Assembly: GCA_019232735.1 (NCBI GenBank)
Contig: JAFANL010000019.1
Span: forward strand, 1 to 22,165
DNA from: Aquitalea sp.
Lineage (GTDB): Bacteria > Pseudomonadota > Gammaproteobacteria > Burkholderiales > Chromobacteriaceae
Direction of reading: 5' to 3'
DNA length: 22,165 bases
Part shown: positions 6,504-14,280 of the stretch, piece by piece
Layout: every line of letters begins with the position of its first letter
Numbering within the stretch: the stretch's first letter is position 1
Notes under the pieces: generated by a model
Seen by the model: the letters and a program-made list of their open reading frames with translations, nothing else
The model's database searches: none
What the model was told of the DNA's origin: nothing
Translations under genes and position numbers: made by a program

Positions 6504-8129
6504 ATGCCCAGCAAAACCCAAAGACTCAAACCCATCCTGGTCAGCTTTATTGCTGTTGTCGTTGCTCTCTTGCTAACGCTGGGCCTGGTGACCCTGTACA
6601 GCCTGCAACGCATCGACCAGACCACCCACTATGAACAGGATGTCACCAACGTCCTGGTGGAAAACATGACGGATGTGCGCTACCACGTGGTGCAGATCCA
6701 GCAGTTCCTCACCGATGTCAGCGCCACCGGCGAGGCCGACAGCTACAAGGATGCCGAGGAGCACTATCAGGCAGTACTGAAGAATCTGCCCGTCATCGCC
6801 AGGCTGGATCCCCAACTGGCGGGTCAGGTCGGCGGCATGCAACAGTCCATCGAGCAGTTTTACAATGTGGGCAAGCGCATGGCCAAGGCCTATGTGGATG
6901 GCGGCCGTGAAGCGGGCAATGTGCTGATGAAGGAAAAGAATACCGGCTTTGATGACCGTGCCGATGCCCTGACCAAGCAAGTGGAAGCCCTTTACAAGCA
7001 GATTCAGAAAGAAGACGACGATGCCTACGCCGCCATGAATCAGACCGCACTTGAGCTGCGCAACCTGATTCTGGGCTTGGTCGCCGTACTGGTCATCGTG
7101 GTGGCCCTGGGTGGTGTCTTGCTGTATCGCCGTGTATTCGGCGTGCTGGGTGGAGAGCCGGTACTGGCCATGGAGGTGGCCAACCGCATTGCCAGTGGCG
7201 ACCTGAGCCAGCGCATCCCCCTGCCGGCCAGTGGCAATGACAGCCTGCTGCACAGCCTGGCCAGCATGCAGCAGCAACTGCGCAATATCACCAGCAATAT
7301 CCGTAATCTGTCCGGCCAGCTGGATAGCAGCGCCGACAGCATGAGCAATAGCGCCCATAATCTGCACCAGAGCAGCTCGGTACAGAATGAATCTGCCCGT
7401 TCGATGAGCGTATCCGTGGAAGAGGTACTGCAGAGCATTCAGCAACTGGGCAACCAGAGCCAGGATGTGGGTGGCGAAGCCGCCGGTGCCGGCCAGATGG
7501 TCAACGACTGTGAAAAGCTGATCCACACCACGGCCACCGATATCAGCCGGATTGCCGAGCGCATCAGCCATGCCGCCAGCGCCATCGATGATCTGAACAA
7601 GCAGACCGACGCCATTGCCTCCATCACCCGGACCATTCACGATATTGCCGACCAGACCAATCTGCTGGCACTGAATGCCGCCATCGAAGCCGCCCGCGCC
7701 GGCGAAATGGGCCGTGGCTTTGCCGTGGTGGCCGATGAAGTCCGCAAGCTGGCAGAACGCACGGGCGTGGCCACGGTGGAAATTTCCGGACAGATCGATA
7801 CCATCCGCCAGAGCATGACCGGCGTGGTGGATGTCATGCAAAGCAGTGTCGATGCATCCAATCACGGGGTGGAGCAAACCCATAGCGCCCGCGCCGCCAT
7901 CAGCGGCATTCGCCAGAATACCGACCAGATCGTCGAGCATATCCAGGGCATCAGCCTGGCCCTGCGGGAGCAGCAAACCGCAATGGGCGACATGGCACAG
8001 CGCATTGAAGTGATTGCCAGCATGACCGAAGCCAACCAGGTGACGGTGGAAGCCACCGCCTCGGCCTCGGATCAACTCAACAGTCATGCCAAGGCGCTGA
8101 ATGCCGCCATTGGTGTCTTCCGCAGCTGA
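6504..8129 (+). CDS. Methyl-accepting chemotaxis protein with periplasmic four-helix-type sensor
   Basis: An inner-membrane chemoreceptor of 541 residues. TM1 lies at ~11-33 and a predominantly helical periplasmic sensor of about 150 residues at ~34-186, consistent with a 4HB-like ligand domain. TM2 is at ~187-208 and a HAMP segment with LGGEP at ~209-265. The cytoplasmic coiled coil follows, with the invariant hairpin tip DQTNLLALNAAIEAARAGEM and FAVVADEVRKLAERT at 383-420, where CheA/CheW dock. The C-terminus ends in GVFRS without an NWETF-type CheR/CheB tether. The start is uncertain: ATG 6504 is taken because TM1 follows normally, but in-frame ATGs at 6450 and 6465 are possible and none has a strong ribosome site. 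No che genes are nearby, so it is an orphan receptor feeding an array encoded elsewhere. The ligand is unknown. Confidence 0.93.
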   Translation: MPSKTQRLKPILVSFIAVVVALLLTLGLVTLYSLQRIDQTTHYEQDVTNVLVENMTDVRYHVVQIQQFLTDVSATGEADSYKDAEEHYQAVLKNLPVIARLDPQLAGQVGGMQQSIEQFYNVGKRMAKAYVDGGREAGNVLMKEKNTGFDDRADALTKQVEALYKQIQKEDDDAYAAMNQTALELRNLILGLVAVLVIVVALGGVLLYRRVFGVLGGEPVLAMEVANRIASGDLSQRIPLPASGNDSLLHSLASMQQQLRNITSNIRNLSGQLDSSADSMSNSAHNLHQSSSVQNESARSMSVSVEEVLQSIQQLGNQSQDVGGEAAGAGQMVNDCEKLIHTTATDISRIAERISHAASAIDDLNKQTDAIASITRTIHDIADQTNLLALNAAIEAARAGEMGRGFAVVADEVRKLAERTGVATVEISGQIDTIRQSMTGVVDVMQSSVDASNHGVEQTHSARAAISGIRQNTDQIVEHIQGISLALREQQTAMGDMAQRIEVIASMTEANQVTVEATASASDQLNSHAKALNAAIGVFRS

Positions 8130-8152
8130 TCAGCCCATTCAGACGTAAAAAT

Positions 8153-8177
8153 GCCGCATCCCATGACAGGATGCGGC
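8153..8177 (-). terminator. Rho-independent terminator for prpE (also usable by the MCP gene)
   Basis: GCCGCATCC/GGATGCGGC forms a 9-bp stem with a 7-nt loop. Read on the minus strand, the stem is followed by ATTTTTAC, giving a U-tract, so it best serves prpE. It lies 23 nt downstream of the MCP stop and may stop that transcript too. Confidence 0.75.
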
Positions 8178-8185
8178 TGAATCCA

Positions 8186-8212
8186 CAGCCGGTAACTGAC
8201 CCGCACCGGCTG
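8186..8212. terminator. Second hairpin between convergent MCP and prpE genes
   Basis: CAGCCGGT (8186-8193) pairs perfectly with ACCGGCTG (8205-8212) across an 11-nt loop. It sits between the prpE stop and the T-tract terminator, making a tandem pair of hairpins. There is no U-tract on either strand, so it is a weaker terminator or a 3'-end stabiliser. Confidence 0.45.
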
Positions 8213-8228
8213 CTTCCACCCAACGGTG

Positions 8229-10127
8229 TCAGGACTGCACGGCCTCGCGTACCTGTTCCAGTCCAGTCGGATCGTCCAGCGTGGTCAGGTCACCCGGATC
8301 TCGCCCTTCGGCCAAGGCCTGAATGGAACGACGAAGCACCTTGCCGGAGCGCGTCTTGGGCAGCTGGTTGACGAAGTAAACCCGTGCCGGATTGGCAATG
8401 GCCCCCAGCTGGGACGCCACCTTGGCAATCACTTCCTTCTCCAGGGCCGCCCGTTTTTCCGGATCTTGCAATACCGATGGATCACGCAGCACGGCAAATG
8501 CCTGCGGTACCTGCCCTTTCAGGGTGTCATGCACCCCCACCACGGCTACTTCGGCAATCGCCGAGTGCCCGGACACGGCTTCCTCGATCTCACGGGTACC
8601 CAGGCGGTGACCGGCCACATTGATCACGTCGTCGGTGCGGCCCAGGATGGTGAAATAGCCATCGGCATCGCGGATGCCCCAGTCAAACGAGGAATACACC
8701 TTGCGGTCCTGGAACAGGCTGAAATAGGTATTCACAAAGCGTTCGTCCTGCCCCCACACCGTACTCATGCAGCCCGGCGGCAGTGGCGGAATCACCGCAA
8801 TCACCCCTTTCTCGCCAGCAGGGACTTCTTCGCCCGTCGCTTCGTCCAGCAGCTTGACGTTATAGCCATATACCGGCAAACCAGGGCTGCCCAACTTGGT
8901 GGGCAAGGGTTCCACGCCATTACATACCGTCAGCATCGGCCAGCCGGTTTCCGTCTGCCAGTAGTTATCCAGTACCGGAATCTTCAATTCGCCGGAAATC
9001 CAGTCCGCCGTCGGCTCATCCAGCGGCTCGCCAGCCAGGAACAAGGCGCGCAGGCTGGACAGATCATATTTGTGCAACCATTCCGGGTCCTGCTTTTTCA
9101 GCACCCGGATGGCCGTCGGGGCGGAGAACATGATGGTGGCGCGGTATTTTTCCACCAGCTGCCACCAGATGCCCGGATCGGGGCGAATCGGCAGGCCTTC
9201 GTACACCAGCGTGGCCATGCCACAGATCAGCGGGGCATAGACGATGTAGGAATGCCCCACCACCCAGCCGATGTCGGAAGTGGAAAAATAGGTTTCACCC
9301 GGTTTGCCGCCATAGATGTATTCCATGGTGGAGGCCAGCGCCACGGCATAGCCGCCGGTATCGCGCTGCACGCCCTTGGGCTTGCCGGTGGTGCCGGAGG
9401 TGTACAGGATGTAGCTGGGATGGTTGGACTCCACCCAGACCACCTCGGCACGGTCGTCCAGATGCAGCTGACGCAAGGTGGCGTAATCCAGATCGCGCCC
9501 CGGTTTCATCATCGGGGCTTCGGCCAGGCCACGGTTGACCAGAATCACGCGAGCCGGCGCGGCTGCGCCAGCCAGCTCCATCGCCTCGTCCACCAGCGGT
9601 TTGTAGGCAATCACCTTGCCACCGCGCATGCCGGCATCCGCCGTCACCAGCAGCTTGGGGGCGGCATCTTCGATCCGGGTCGCCAGGCTGGCCGAGGCAA
9701 AGCCACCAAACACCACCGAATGGATGGCGCCCAGCCGCACCGTGGCCAGCATGGCGAACACCGCCTCCGGGATCATCGGCATGTAAATCAACACCCGGTC
9801 GCCCTTGCCCACGCCCTGCGCCTGCATGATGGCGGCAAAGCGGCTGACTTCCTCGTATAGCTGGCGGTAGGTATAGCTTTGCTCGGCACCGGTTTCGCTG
9901 GAAACGTAAATCAGCGCAGCCTGGTCCGGGCGTTCGGCCAGATGGCGGTCTACCGCGTTGTAACAGAGATTGGTCTCGCCACCGGCAAACCATTGGCGAA
10001 ACGGTGGATTATCGTATTGCAGCACCTGCTGGTAAGGCTTGTGCCAGTGAATGCGCTGTGCCTCGGCACCCCAGAAATCTTCTGGCTGCTCGATGGAACG
10101 GCGATGGAAATCCTGATAGGTGCTCAT
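8229..10127 (-). CDS. prpE: Propionyl-CoA synthetase (propionate--CoA ligase)
   Basis: This 632-residue ANL-superfamily enzyme should activate propionate with ATP and CoA to propionyl-CoA through an acyl-adenylate, in the cytoplasm. An N-terminal ACAS_N-like segment (FHRRSIEQPEDFWGAEA, ~7-23) is followed by the P-loop signature YTSGTTGKPKG (242-252). DNYWQTETGWP is present, as are the hinge/adenylate region DWGIRDADGYFTILGRTDDVI and the catalytic C-terminal lysine in PKTRSGK (K596, the usual acetylation site). Length and the terminal block RSIQALAEGRDPGDLTTLDDP fit PrpE rather than acetyl-CoA synthetase, which is ~20 residues longer. The ATG at 10127 has GGGAG five bases upstream. It stands alone, not beside prpB/prpC/prpD, so the methylcitrate genes must be elsewhere if present. 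Use of acetate as a side substrate is possible. Confidence 0.93.
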   Translation of the reverse strand: MSTYQDFHRRSIEQPEDFWGAEAQRIHWHKPYQQVLQYDNPPFRQWFAGGETNLCYNAVDRHLAERPDQAALIYVSSETGAEQSYTYRQLYEEVSRFAAIMQAQGVGKGDRVLIYMPMIPEAVFAMLATVRLGAIHSVVFGGFASASLATRIEDAAPKLLVTADAGMRGGKVIAYKPLVDEAMELAGAAAPARVILVNRGLAEAPMMKPGRDLDYATLRQLHLDDRAEVVWVESNHPSYILYTSGTTGKPKGVQRDTGGYAVALASTMEYIYGGKPGETYFSTSDIGWVVGHSYIVYAPLICGMATLVYEGLPIRPDPGIWWQLVEKYRATIMFSAPTAIRVLKKQDPEWLHKYDLSSLRALFLAGEPLDEPTADWISGELKIPVLDNYWQTETGWPMLTVCNGVEPLPTKLGSPGLPVYGYNVKLLDEATGEEVPAGEKGVIAVIPPLPPGCMSTVWGQDERFVNTYFSLFQDRKVYSSFDWGIRDADGYFTILGRTDDVINVAGHRLGTREIEEAVSGHSAIAEVAVVGVHDTLKGQVPQAFAVLRDPSVLQDPEKRAALEKEVIAKVASQLGAIANPARVYFVNQLPKTRSGKVLRRSIQALAEGRDPGDLTTLDDPTGLEQVREAVQS

Positions 10128-10165
10128 GCAGTCTCCCGAGGGCTGTAGGCTAGATCATTGTTTTA

Positions 10166-10196
10166 ATTATCAACCAAGCGGTTGCTAGATTAACAA
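10166..10196 (-). promoter_or_regulatory. Candidate prpE promoter with an overlapping palindromic operator
   Basis: On the minus strand TTGTTA (10196-10191) and GATAAT (10171-10166, 5 of 6 to consensus) are 19 nt apart, a long but usable spacer. Between and overlapping them lies the dyad CAACC-AAGC-GGTTG (10171-10184). An operator placed between -35 and -10 suggests repression, for example by a TetR-type factor, but the regulator is not identified. The start would lie roughly 30 nt upstream of the prpE ATG. Confidence 0.45.
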
Positions 10197-10310
10197 AATA
10201 AGCCCTTTGCCGCACAGGGTCAAGTTCCATCGCCTGCGGGTCCGGCCCGGTTGAGTCAGCGGTGGGCCAGAAGCAACAGCCCACATATCACAGCAGACTT
10301 AACTTTACTT

Positions 10311-10376
10311 GTTACCACTTATTACTAAACCAAATGCTTTTAATTAGGGATAAACCAAATTTCATGGAGTGGTAAC
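10311..10376. repeat. Nested inverted and direct repeats upstream of the partner-switch operon
   Basis: GTTACCACT (10311-10319) and AGTGGTAAC (10368-10376) are exact inverted copies 48 bp apart. Between them TAAACCAAAT occurs twice in direct orientation (10326-10335 and 10351-10360), 25 bp start to start. The segment is AT-rich and lies 58-123 nt upstream of the phosphatase ATG, where a promoter/operator should be. I cannot assign clear -35/-10 boxes within it. Confidence 0.5.
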
Positions 10377-10433
10377 CGAATCATCATGCAGGGATTCTAG
10401 ACTGCCGCCAGTTACTATTTGCCGAGAATCACC

Positions 10434-11675
10434 ATGCCGCTAGACAGCATCCCCCAGCCCGGCCACCCGCACTCCATGGCAGGCCATCTGCTGCAGACAC
10501 CGCCCACGGTGAGCCCTGCCGACAACAACTACCACGTGCTGGAGCTGTTCAGCCAGGATGAGTCGCTGGCCAATATTCCGGTGGTCGAGCAGCGTCGGGC
10601 GGTAGGCATCATCAATCGCAATACCTTCATGAGCACGCTGGCCCGCCCCTTCCATCGCGAGATTTTCGGCCGCAAACCCTGCACCGCCTTCATGAACGCC
10701 AGCCCGCTGATCGTCGATTACCTGACGCCGATTACCGAGCTGTCCTTCATGGCCCTGGAAGCGGACAAAAAGGTGCTGTCTGACGGTTTCCTCATCAATC
10801 TGGACAATGCCTATGCCGGCATGGGTCAGGGCGTGTCGCTGATGCAGGCACTGGCCGACCAGCAGGCCGAAAAACACCGCCAGATGATGGAGAGCATCAA
10901 CTACGCCAGCGTGATCCAGCAGTCTTTCCTGCAAAGCTCGCGCCGCGACATGGCGTCGGCACTGGACGACTACTTCATGGTGTGGGCACCGCGCGACATC
11001 GTCGGCGGTGACTATTACTACTTCGTCAAACGCCCGGACGGTTTCTTCGTGGCTGTCATCGACTGTACCGGCCACGGCGTGCCGGGTGCCTTCATGACCC
11101 TGATCATGGCCTCCACCCTGAAACAGGTACTGACCAGCCACGATCTGCACAATCCGGCGGCACTGCTGCGTGCCATCAACCAGCAGGTGAAGGAATCGCT
11201 GGGTCAGTTGACGCCGGAAGAAGCCGGTCAGACAGATCACCCGGAACTGAATTCCGATGACGGCATGGATGGCGCGTTCTGCTGGTTCGACAATGCCAGC
11301 CGCACCCTGACCTATGCCTCGGCCAAAACCCCGCTGTTTGTACTGCAACCAGGTCAGGACGAAGTGAATACCCTGGACGGCAACAAGAAAGGCGTGGGCT
11401 ATGTCGGCACCCCGCTGGATTACCACTGGGACAACCACACCGTGCAACTGCCTCCCGGCAGCCGCCTGTATATCAGCACCGACGGCATCATCGACCAGAT
11501 CGGCGGCCCCAAGCGCATCTGCTTTGGCAAGAAGCGCTTGAAGGAAAACATTCTCAAACATGCCGACAAACCGATGCAGCAACAACAAAAACTGCTGATT
11601 GACGCCTTCCTCAAATGGCAGGCAGACAACAGCCGCCGTGATGATGTCAGCCTGTTTGGCGTTCATCTGGCCTGA
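10434..11675 (+). CDS. CBS-domain PP2C/SpoIIE-type serine phosphatase (SiaA-like role)
   Basis: This 413-residue protein is predicted to be a soluble Ser/Thr phosphatase of a partner-switching system. The N-terminal part (~35-130) looks like a CBS pair, with the stretch AVGIINRNTFMSTLARPFHRE known from CBS-linked signalling proteins. A short helical linker (~140-170) leads to the SpoIIE/PP2C domain (~175-413). Metal-binding acidic residues are seen in PRDIVGGDYY (D188, D193), IDCTGHGVPGAF (D210), STDG (D350) and RRDDVSL (D403/D404). No membrane helix is present, unlike Pseudomonas SiaA, which has periplasmic and HAMP parts. It leads siaB- and siaC-like genes by 36 nt. By analogy it should dephosphorylate the SiaC-like protein. 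ATG 10434 is preferred to TTG 10419; both have weak ribosome sites. Confidence 0.88.
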   Translation: MPLDSIPQPGHPHSMAGHLLQTPPTVSPADNNYHVLELFSQDESLANIPVVEQRRAVGIINRNTFMSTLARPFHREIFGRKPCTAFMNASPLIVDYLTPITELSFMALEADKKVLSDGFLINLDNAYAGMGQGVSLMQALADQQAEKHRQMMESINYASVIQQSFLQSSRRDMASALDDYFMVWAPRDIVGGDYYYFVKRPDGFFVAVIDCTGHGVPGAFMTLIMASTLKQVLTSHDLHNPAALLRAINQQVKESLGQLTPEEAGQTDHPELNSDDGMDGAFCWFDNASRTLTYASAKTPLFVLQPGQDEVNTLDGNKKGVGYVGTPLDYHWDNHTVQLPPGSRLYISTDGIIDQIGGPKRICFGKKRLKENILKHADKPMQQQQKLLIDAFLKWQADNSRRDDVSLFGVHLA

Positions 11676-11711
11676 ACCACACCACCACCCACCAAAGTAG
11701 AAAGTAATCGC

Positions 11712-12272
11712 ATGAGCCTGACCGACTTCCACCGATTCAAGGAGCTGGCCCGCCAGGAAAACGTGGTGTTTTATTACACCGGGTATTTCTCGCAAAGCAT
11801 CGTCACCGCCATGGGTGATTCGCTGCGCCTGCGCCTCTCCAGCCTGGATGCCAGCCAGACCGCGCGTCGCAAACTGTTTTCCGTATTCGTGGAAATGGCA
11901 CAGAACGTGGTGCATTACTCCGCCGAGCACCTGACGGCGAAGGACAGCGCCGATCATGAAATCCGCAAGGGTTCCCTGTGGGTAGGTGAAGACAATGGCC
12001 ACTTCTATGTGGTCTGTGCCAACCCCATCAGTGCCCAGGGTGTGGAACACATCCGCGCCAAACTGGAACCGCTGCGCACCATGACCAATGGCGAGATCAA
12101 GGCCCTGTACAAGGAAAAACTGCACGCCGAGGGTGAGAGCGGCAGCAAAGGGGCCGGCCTAGGCTTCCTCACCGTGGCACGTGACTCCAGCAACCCGATT
12201 GAATTTGATTTTGTCGATGAAACCGGTGACAGCGGTTCGTTTACCACTTTTTATCTCAAAGCTACCATTTAA
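11712..12272 (+). CDS. siaB: SiaB-family (DUF6272) protein kinase of a partner-switching module
   Basis: This 186-residue protein has a GHKL/HATPase-like fold pattern. It carries an N-box-like EMAQNVVHYS (61-70) with E61 and N65, and a glycine-rich lid SKGAGLGFL (145-153). This fits the SiaB family, whose Pseudomonas member phosphorylates SiaC on a threonine. It lies between the PP2C phosphatase and the SiaC-like target, the same gene order as siaA-siaB-siaC. No membrane segment or signal peptide is seen, so it is cytoplasmic. The upstream ribosome site is weak (AGAAAG about 7-9 nt before ATG). The gap to the next gene is 11 nt. The kinase role is inferred from family and context; an anti-sigma-like function is the alternative. 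Confidence 0.82.
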   Translation: MSLTDFHRFKELARQENVVFYYTGYFSQSIVTAMGDSLRLRLSSLDASQTARRKLFSVFVEMAQNVVHYSAEHLTAKDSADHEIRKGSLWVGEDNGHFYVVCANPISAQGVEHIRAKLEPLRTMTNGEIKALYKEKLHAEGESGSKGAGLGFLTVARDSSNPIEFDFVDETGDSGSFTTFYLKATI

Positions 12273-12283
12273 AGCGTCTGATC

Positions 12284-12670
12284 ATGCAAAACCTGTATAT
12301 CGCTCCGACCTCGTCCACACCGGAAGTCAACTTCCAGTTCGACCAGCACCAGCTCAGTCTGCGCGGAGAAAGCTATCCGGAAAACGCCCACGCCTTCTTT
12401 GGCCCCATCATGCAAGCCATTCAGGCCTACCTGCCGACCCTGCAATCCACCCACATCACCGTGGACATCCAGCTGGCCTACTTCAACAGCTCCAGCACCA
12501 AGGTGTTGCTGGAACTGTTCGGCCTGTTCAATGATGCGGCGGTCGCCGGCAACTATGTCACCCTCAACTGGCATTACATCGAAGATGACGAAACCATCCT
12601 CGAATTTGGCCAGGAGGTGGCAGACGACTTCATGGCGCTGGACTTCCATCCCTGCGAACTGATCGGCTAA
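12284..12670 (+). CDS. siaC: SiaC-family (DUF1987) phospho-target protein
   Basis: A small 128-residue cytoplasmic protein of the DUF1987/SiaC family. It opens with NLYIAPTSSTPEVNF and the GESYPENAHAFFGP block (28-41). The phosphoacceptor loop YFNSSSTKVLLELF (66-79) follows, in which T72 corresponds by position to the threonine phosphorylated in Pseudomonas SiaC, with S69-S71 beside it. In the known system unphosphorylated SiaC binds and activates the diguanylate cyclase SiaD. Here no GGDEF gene follows; the next gene is proA in a separate unit. It is co-transcribed with siaB (11-nt gap, no evident ribosome site), so translational coupling is likely. Its downstream partner is unknown. Confidence 0.85.
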   Translation: MQNLYIAPTSSTPEVNFQFDQHQLSLRGESYPENAHAFFGPIMQAIQAYLPTLQSTHITVDIQLAYFNSSSTKVLLELFGLFNDAAVAGNYVTLNWHYIEDDETILEFGQEVADDFMALDFHPCELIG

Positions 12671-12671
12671 G

Positions 12672-12704
12672 GCCGTGTCCGACAATATCCACCCAGTACA
12701 CGGC
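12672..12704 (+). terminator. Possible hairpin terminator after the partner-switch operon
   Basis: GCCGTGT (12672-12678) pairs with ACACGGC (12698-12704) across a 19-nt loop, starting 2 nt after the siaC stop. There is no T-tract, so it is a weak candidate. Confidence 0.3.
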
Positions 12705-12773
12705 TGGATACGCAGTCCACTTTTGGGTTAATCTGGTTCTATACTCAAAAATGATCTGCATCAGGACATTGAC

Positions 12774-14033
12774 ATGAATGTGAAGGACTACATGCAGCGC
12801 GTTGGCCAGGCGGCGCGCAAGGCCAGCCGTGCCATTGCCAAGGCGGATACCCGCCAGAAGAACCTGGCGCTCAATGCCATGGCCGATGCCATCCTGCGAG
12901 ATGCGGCCAAGCTGCTGGCAGCCAACCGGCAAGACCTGGATGCCGCCCGTGCGGCCGGGCTGGATGCAGCCTTCATCGACCGGCTGGCACTCAGCGAAGC
13001 CACTGTGACCAGCATGGCCGAAGGGCTGCGCCAGATCGCCAGCCTGCCGGACCCGGTGGGTGAAATGGATGATTTCAGCTACCGTCCGTCCGGCATCCAG
13101 CTGGGCAAGATGCGCGTCCCGCTGGGGGTGGTAGGCATCATTTATGAAGCCCGCCCCAATGTCACCGCCGATGCGGCCGGCCTGTGCCTGAAGTCGGGCA
13201 ATGCCACCATCCTGCGTGGCGGCTCGGAAGCCTTCCACAGCAACCAGGCCATTGCCGCTTGTGTCAACGAAGGCCTACGCCTGGCCGGCCTGCCTGCCGA
13301 GGTGGTACAAGTGGTGGAAACCACGGACCGCGCCGCCGTGGGCGAGCTGATCACCATGCAGGAATTTGTCGATGTCATCGTCCCGCGCGGTGGCAAGAGC
13401 CTGATCGCCCGCATCAGCGCCGAAGCCCGCGTGCCGGTGATCAAGCATCTGGATGGCAATTGCCATGTCTACATTGATGACACCGCCAATCCGGACAAGG
13501 CATTCAATATCGCCATGAATGCCAAGACCCAGCGCTATGCGCCGTGCAACACCATGGAAACGCTGCTGGTCCACAGCGCCTTCGCGGGATTCATCCTGCC
13601 GCGTCTGGCTGAGGCTTACTGGGAAAAAGGCGTGGAATTGCGTGGTTGTGACCGTACCCGTGTGATTCTGGGCGAGAAGATCGTGCCGGCCACGCAGGAA
13701 GACTGGTTCACCGAATACTCGGCCCCGATTCTGGCCATCAAGGTGGTCAAGGATCTGGACGAAGCCATCGAGCATATCAACCATTACGGCAGCCACCATA
13801 CCGATGCCATCGTCAGTGAAGACTACGGCCGCACCCGCCGCTTCCTGCGTGAAGTGGACTCCTCCAGCGTGATGGTGAATGCCAGTACCCGTTTTGCCGA
13901 TGGTTTCGAATATGGGCTGGGCGCGGAAATCGGCATTTCCACCGACAAGATCCACGCCCGCGGCCCGGTAGGGCTGGAAGGACTGACCAGCCAGAAATGG
14001 GTCGTCCTGGGCGATGGCCAGGTACGTAGCTGA
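12774..14033 (+). CDS. proA: Gamma-glutamyl phosphate reductase (proline biosynthesis)
   Basis: ProA reduces gamma-glutamyl phosphate with NADPH to glutamate semialdehyde, the second step of proline synthesis, in the cytoplasm. The 419-residue product has the ALDH-like fold pattern and ProA blocks MRVPLGVVGIIYEARPNVT (113-131), LKSGNATILRGGSEA, and VPRGGKSLI. The catalytic cysteine (C258) sits in YAPCNTMETLLVH, and FADGFEYGLGAEIGIST near the end is typical. Length is normal for the family. AGGA at 12763-12766 with a 7-nt spacer fixes the ATG. A TATACT box at 12740-12745 could be its -10, but no good -35 is seen. proB is not adjacent, so the two steps are encoded apart. A strong terminator follows directly, so it is a single-gene unit. 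Confidence 0.96.
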   Translation: MNVKDYMQRVGQAARKASRAIAKADTRQKNLALNAMADAILRDAAKLLAANRQDLDAARAAGLDAAFIDRLALSEATVTSMAEGLRQIASLPDPVGEMDDFSYRPSGIQLGKMRVPLGVVGIIYEARPNVTADAAGLCLKSGNATILRGGSEAFHSNQAIAACVNEGLRLAGLPAEVVQVVETTDRAAVGELITMQEFVDVIVPRGGKSLIARISAEARVPVIKHLDGNCHVYIDDTANPDKAFNIAMNAKTQRYAPCNTMETLLVHSAFAGFILPRLAEAYWEKGVELRGCDRTRVILGEKIVPATQEDWFTEYSAPILAIKVVKDLDEAIEHINHYGSHHTDAIVSEDYGRTRRFLREVDSSSVMVNASTRFADGFEYGLGAEIGISTDKIHARGPVGLEGLTSQKWVVLGDGQVRS

Positions 14034-14051
14034 TCCTCACCGCACCACACC

Positions 14052-14081
14052 AAGCCGATGCCTCACGCATCGGCTTTTTTT
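14052..14081 (+). terminator. Rho-independent terminator of proA
   Basis: AAGCCGATGC and GCATCGGCTT form a 10-bp stem around a CTCAC loop, followed by T7 (14075-14081). It begins 18 nt after the proA stop. This is the clearest intrinsic terminator in the window. Confidence 0.92.
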
Positions 14082-14180
14082 ATCACCACGCTTTGTTTGC
14101 ATGCGCTTAGCCGCCACCGCAGCCATGACAGCACCATCTTCATCCGCGATTGGCTGCCAGTGAGAAATCATTTCAAAAAC

Positions 14181-14222
14181 GACAATCGCTGGCCGAATTT
14201 CCTGTCCTGACCAGCGACAGTC
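14181..14222. repeat. Imperfect 12-bp inverted repeat upstream of the DUF2214 gene
   Basis: GACAATCGCTGG (14181-14192) and CCAGCGACAGTC (14211-14222) are inverted copies with two mismatches and an 18-nt loop. The inner 7 bp TCGCTGG/CCAGCGA are exact. It lies 58-100 nt upstream of the next gene, so it may be an operator or a leader hairpin. The remainder of 14082-14280 shows nothing else. Confidence 0.35.
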
Positions 14223-14280
14223 TTGCCTGTCAGCACGGGCTTCTCTAACTTAGCAGCATGTCACCATCCGGAGGCCCTCC

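Noticed and set aside
6573..8087. 504-codon open frame opposite the first MCP gene
   Set aside because: Same shadow composition; the coding strand carries the invariant chemoreceptor tip motif.
8138..8145. TTCAGACG, eight bases of the Neisseria DNA uptake sequence
   Set aside because: Only one copy, lacking the final GC, in the whole window. A genome using this uptake signal should show many full copies, so it is chance.
8226..9860. Long open frame (544 codons) antisense to prpE
   Set aside because: It is a histidine/glutamine/glycine-rich shadow typical of GC-rich DNA opposite a real gene. It shows no domain, has no ribosome site, and prpE on the other strand is unmistakable.
10440..12125. 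561-codon open frame opposite the phosphatase and siaB-like genes
   Set aside because: It spans two separate real genes and the gap between them, has no recognisable motif, and is explained by codon bias on the other strand.
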